In this document: positions 63,446 to 64,000 of the stretch, piece by piece
How the letters are laid out: the number at the start of each line of letters is the position of its first letter
How positions within the stretch are numbered: the first letter of the stretch is position 1
Assembly: GCF_002954765.1 (NCBI RefSeq)
Contig: NZ_MTPW01000001.1
Coordinates: 2,493,501-2,557,500 of the forward strand
Direction of reading: 5' to 3'
Length of the DNA stretch: 64,000 nucleotides
Source: Nonlabens arenilitoris
GTDB taxonomy: Bacteria > Bacteroidota > Bacteroidia > Flavobacteriales > Flavobacteriaceae
Position numbers and translations under genes: made by a program
The notes under the pieces: model-generated
Seen by the model: only the letters and a program-made list of their open reading frames with translations
What the model was told of the DNA's origin: nothing
Databases searched by the model: none

Positions 63446-64000
63446 TCAATTTTGAGTTACTAAATGAATGAGCGATGCGGCGTCTGGGATATGTAGACTT
63501 TCTTCTTCAGAATTTTTGGAATGTTCTTCTGGCTGGCAAGTGATGATATTCCACTGGTTATTGTGATATTCTAACGCGGTTAAATTTTCTACCCAATCAC
63601 CACTATTAAGGTATAACGTGCTTCCTTTTGTATTAGTGATGACTCGTTTTTGTGGTTGATGTATGTGTCCACATATCACAGTGTCATAGCCATTTTCGAT
63701 AGCTAGATCTGTAGCTGTTTCTTCAAAATCAGTGATGAATTTAACAGCTCCTTTTACAGATTTTTTAATCTTTTTAGACAGTGAATACCTGTCTTTGCCC
63801 ATTTTAAGTAAAAACCAATTGATTATTTGATTGATTAAAATCAGTAGGTCATAGCCCAACCACCTAATTTTGCGAGCCATTTACTGTGTTGAATGGATGC
63901 GTCAAAAACATCACCATGAAAAATCCATACTTTTTGATGATTCAATTCTAGTACTAATTTATCTACTAAGGTAATATTCCCTAAAATGGTAGGCGAGAAT
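63446..64000 (-). pseudogene. LpxH-like metallophosphoesterase, frameshifted and partial
   Basis: Two abutting frames form one protein. The upstream one (window edge to stop 63841-63843) encodes VWIFHGDVFDASIQHSKWLA, with the metal-binding GDxFD; the downstream one encodes GYDLLILINQIINWFLLKMG, CGHIHQP and NSGDWVENLTALEY. Adding one G to the GGG run (CCC at 63855-63857 on the plus strand) joins them as LGGWGYDLLIL, the expected family sequence. The family is the UDP-2,3-diacylglucosamine diphosphatase-like phosphoesterase of lipid A synthesis. Real mutation or a homopolymer error cannot be told apart here. Confidence 0.78.

Overview
This 64 kb window comes from an AT-rich chromosome of a member of the Bacteroidota, most likely a marine Flavobacteriaceae (a Nonlabens/Dokdonia-like genome is my guess). 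The reasons are: a type IX secretion (T9SS) sorting domain on a subtilase, SC-type lipoprotein signals, TAnnTTTG promoter elements without strong Shine-Dalgarno sites, families typical of the phylum (DUF4252, DUF3810, DUF2461, GldL-like, 2TM), and adjacent parE/parC. I see no tRNA, rRNA, prophage, integrase, insertion sequence or CRISPR array. It reads as core chromosome with several small accessory modules.

Layout. 0-8.6 kb: the N-terminal half of a long-form GAPDH, smpB, cell-surface proteins, an SMR exporter, a BLUF blue-light sensor, a HipA-like kinase/DUF3037 pair, a TMEM175-like channel, an S1/P1 nuclease and an MtfA-like peptidase. 8.7-11.8 kb: a compact five-gene operon of a LytS-like histidine kinase carrying a C-terminal 2TM domain, three stand-alone 2TM proteins and a LytTR response regulator. 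11.9-14.6 kb: two DUF4331-related secreted proteins and a TPR lipoprotein. 15.5-25.9 kb, minus strand: ECF sigma/anti-sigma, Cu/Zn SOD, an alpha/beta-hydrolase-OsmC fusion, a large VPS10-like propeller protein, and an S41 peptidase flanked by two related secreted proteins. 26-28.4 kb: a second ECF sigma/anti-sigma operon with two DUF4252 proteins and a recognisable ECF-type promoter. 28.5-36 kb: ychF, VF530, parE, a GldL-like protein, parC, mscL. 36.2-39.1 kb: a 949-residue YadA-head-repeat adhesin. 39-43.9 kb: a frameshifted EF-hand lipoprotein, a terC gene with no ordinary start codon, and an XRE regulator divergent from an M14 peptidase across a region holding about five GTTTACA-N2-TGTAAAC operators. 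43.9-64 kb: dnaN, a T9SS subtilase, an aldehyde dehydrogenase, tandem amidohydrolases, a GlmU-like enzyme, a large zinc protease, an oligopeptide-binding lipoprotein and a frameshifted LpxH-like phosphoesterase at the right edge.

The most striking signal crosses gene boundaries: a 14-20 bp palindrome, TACGCTTTCGCGAAAGCGTA, occurs 17 times (12 perfect 14-bp cores and 5 single-transition variants). Nine copies lie between genes. Eight lie inside genes, read in all three possible frames as AFAKA, RFRES or LSRKR, always in linkers, loops, termini or a signal peptide. It behaves like an iterated or mobile palindromic element that tolerates insertion into proteins, and one copy serves as the probable parC terminator.

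All assignments rest on reading motifs by eye; no database search was run.
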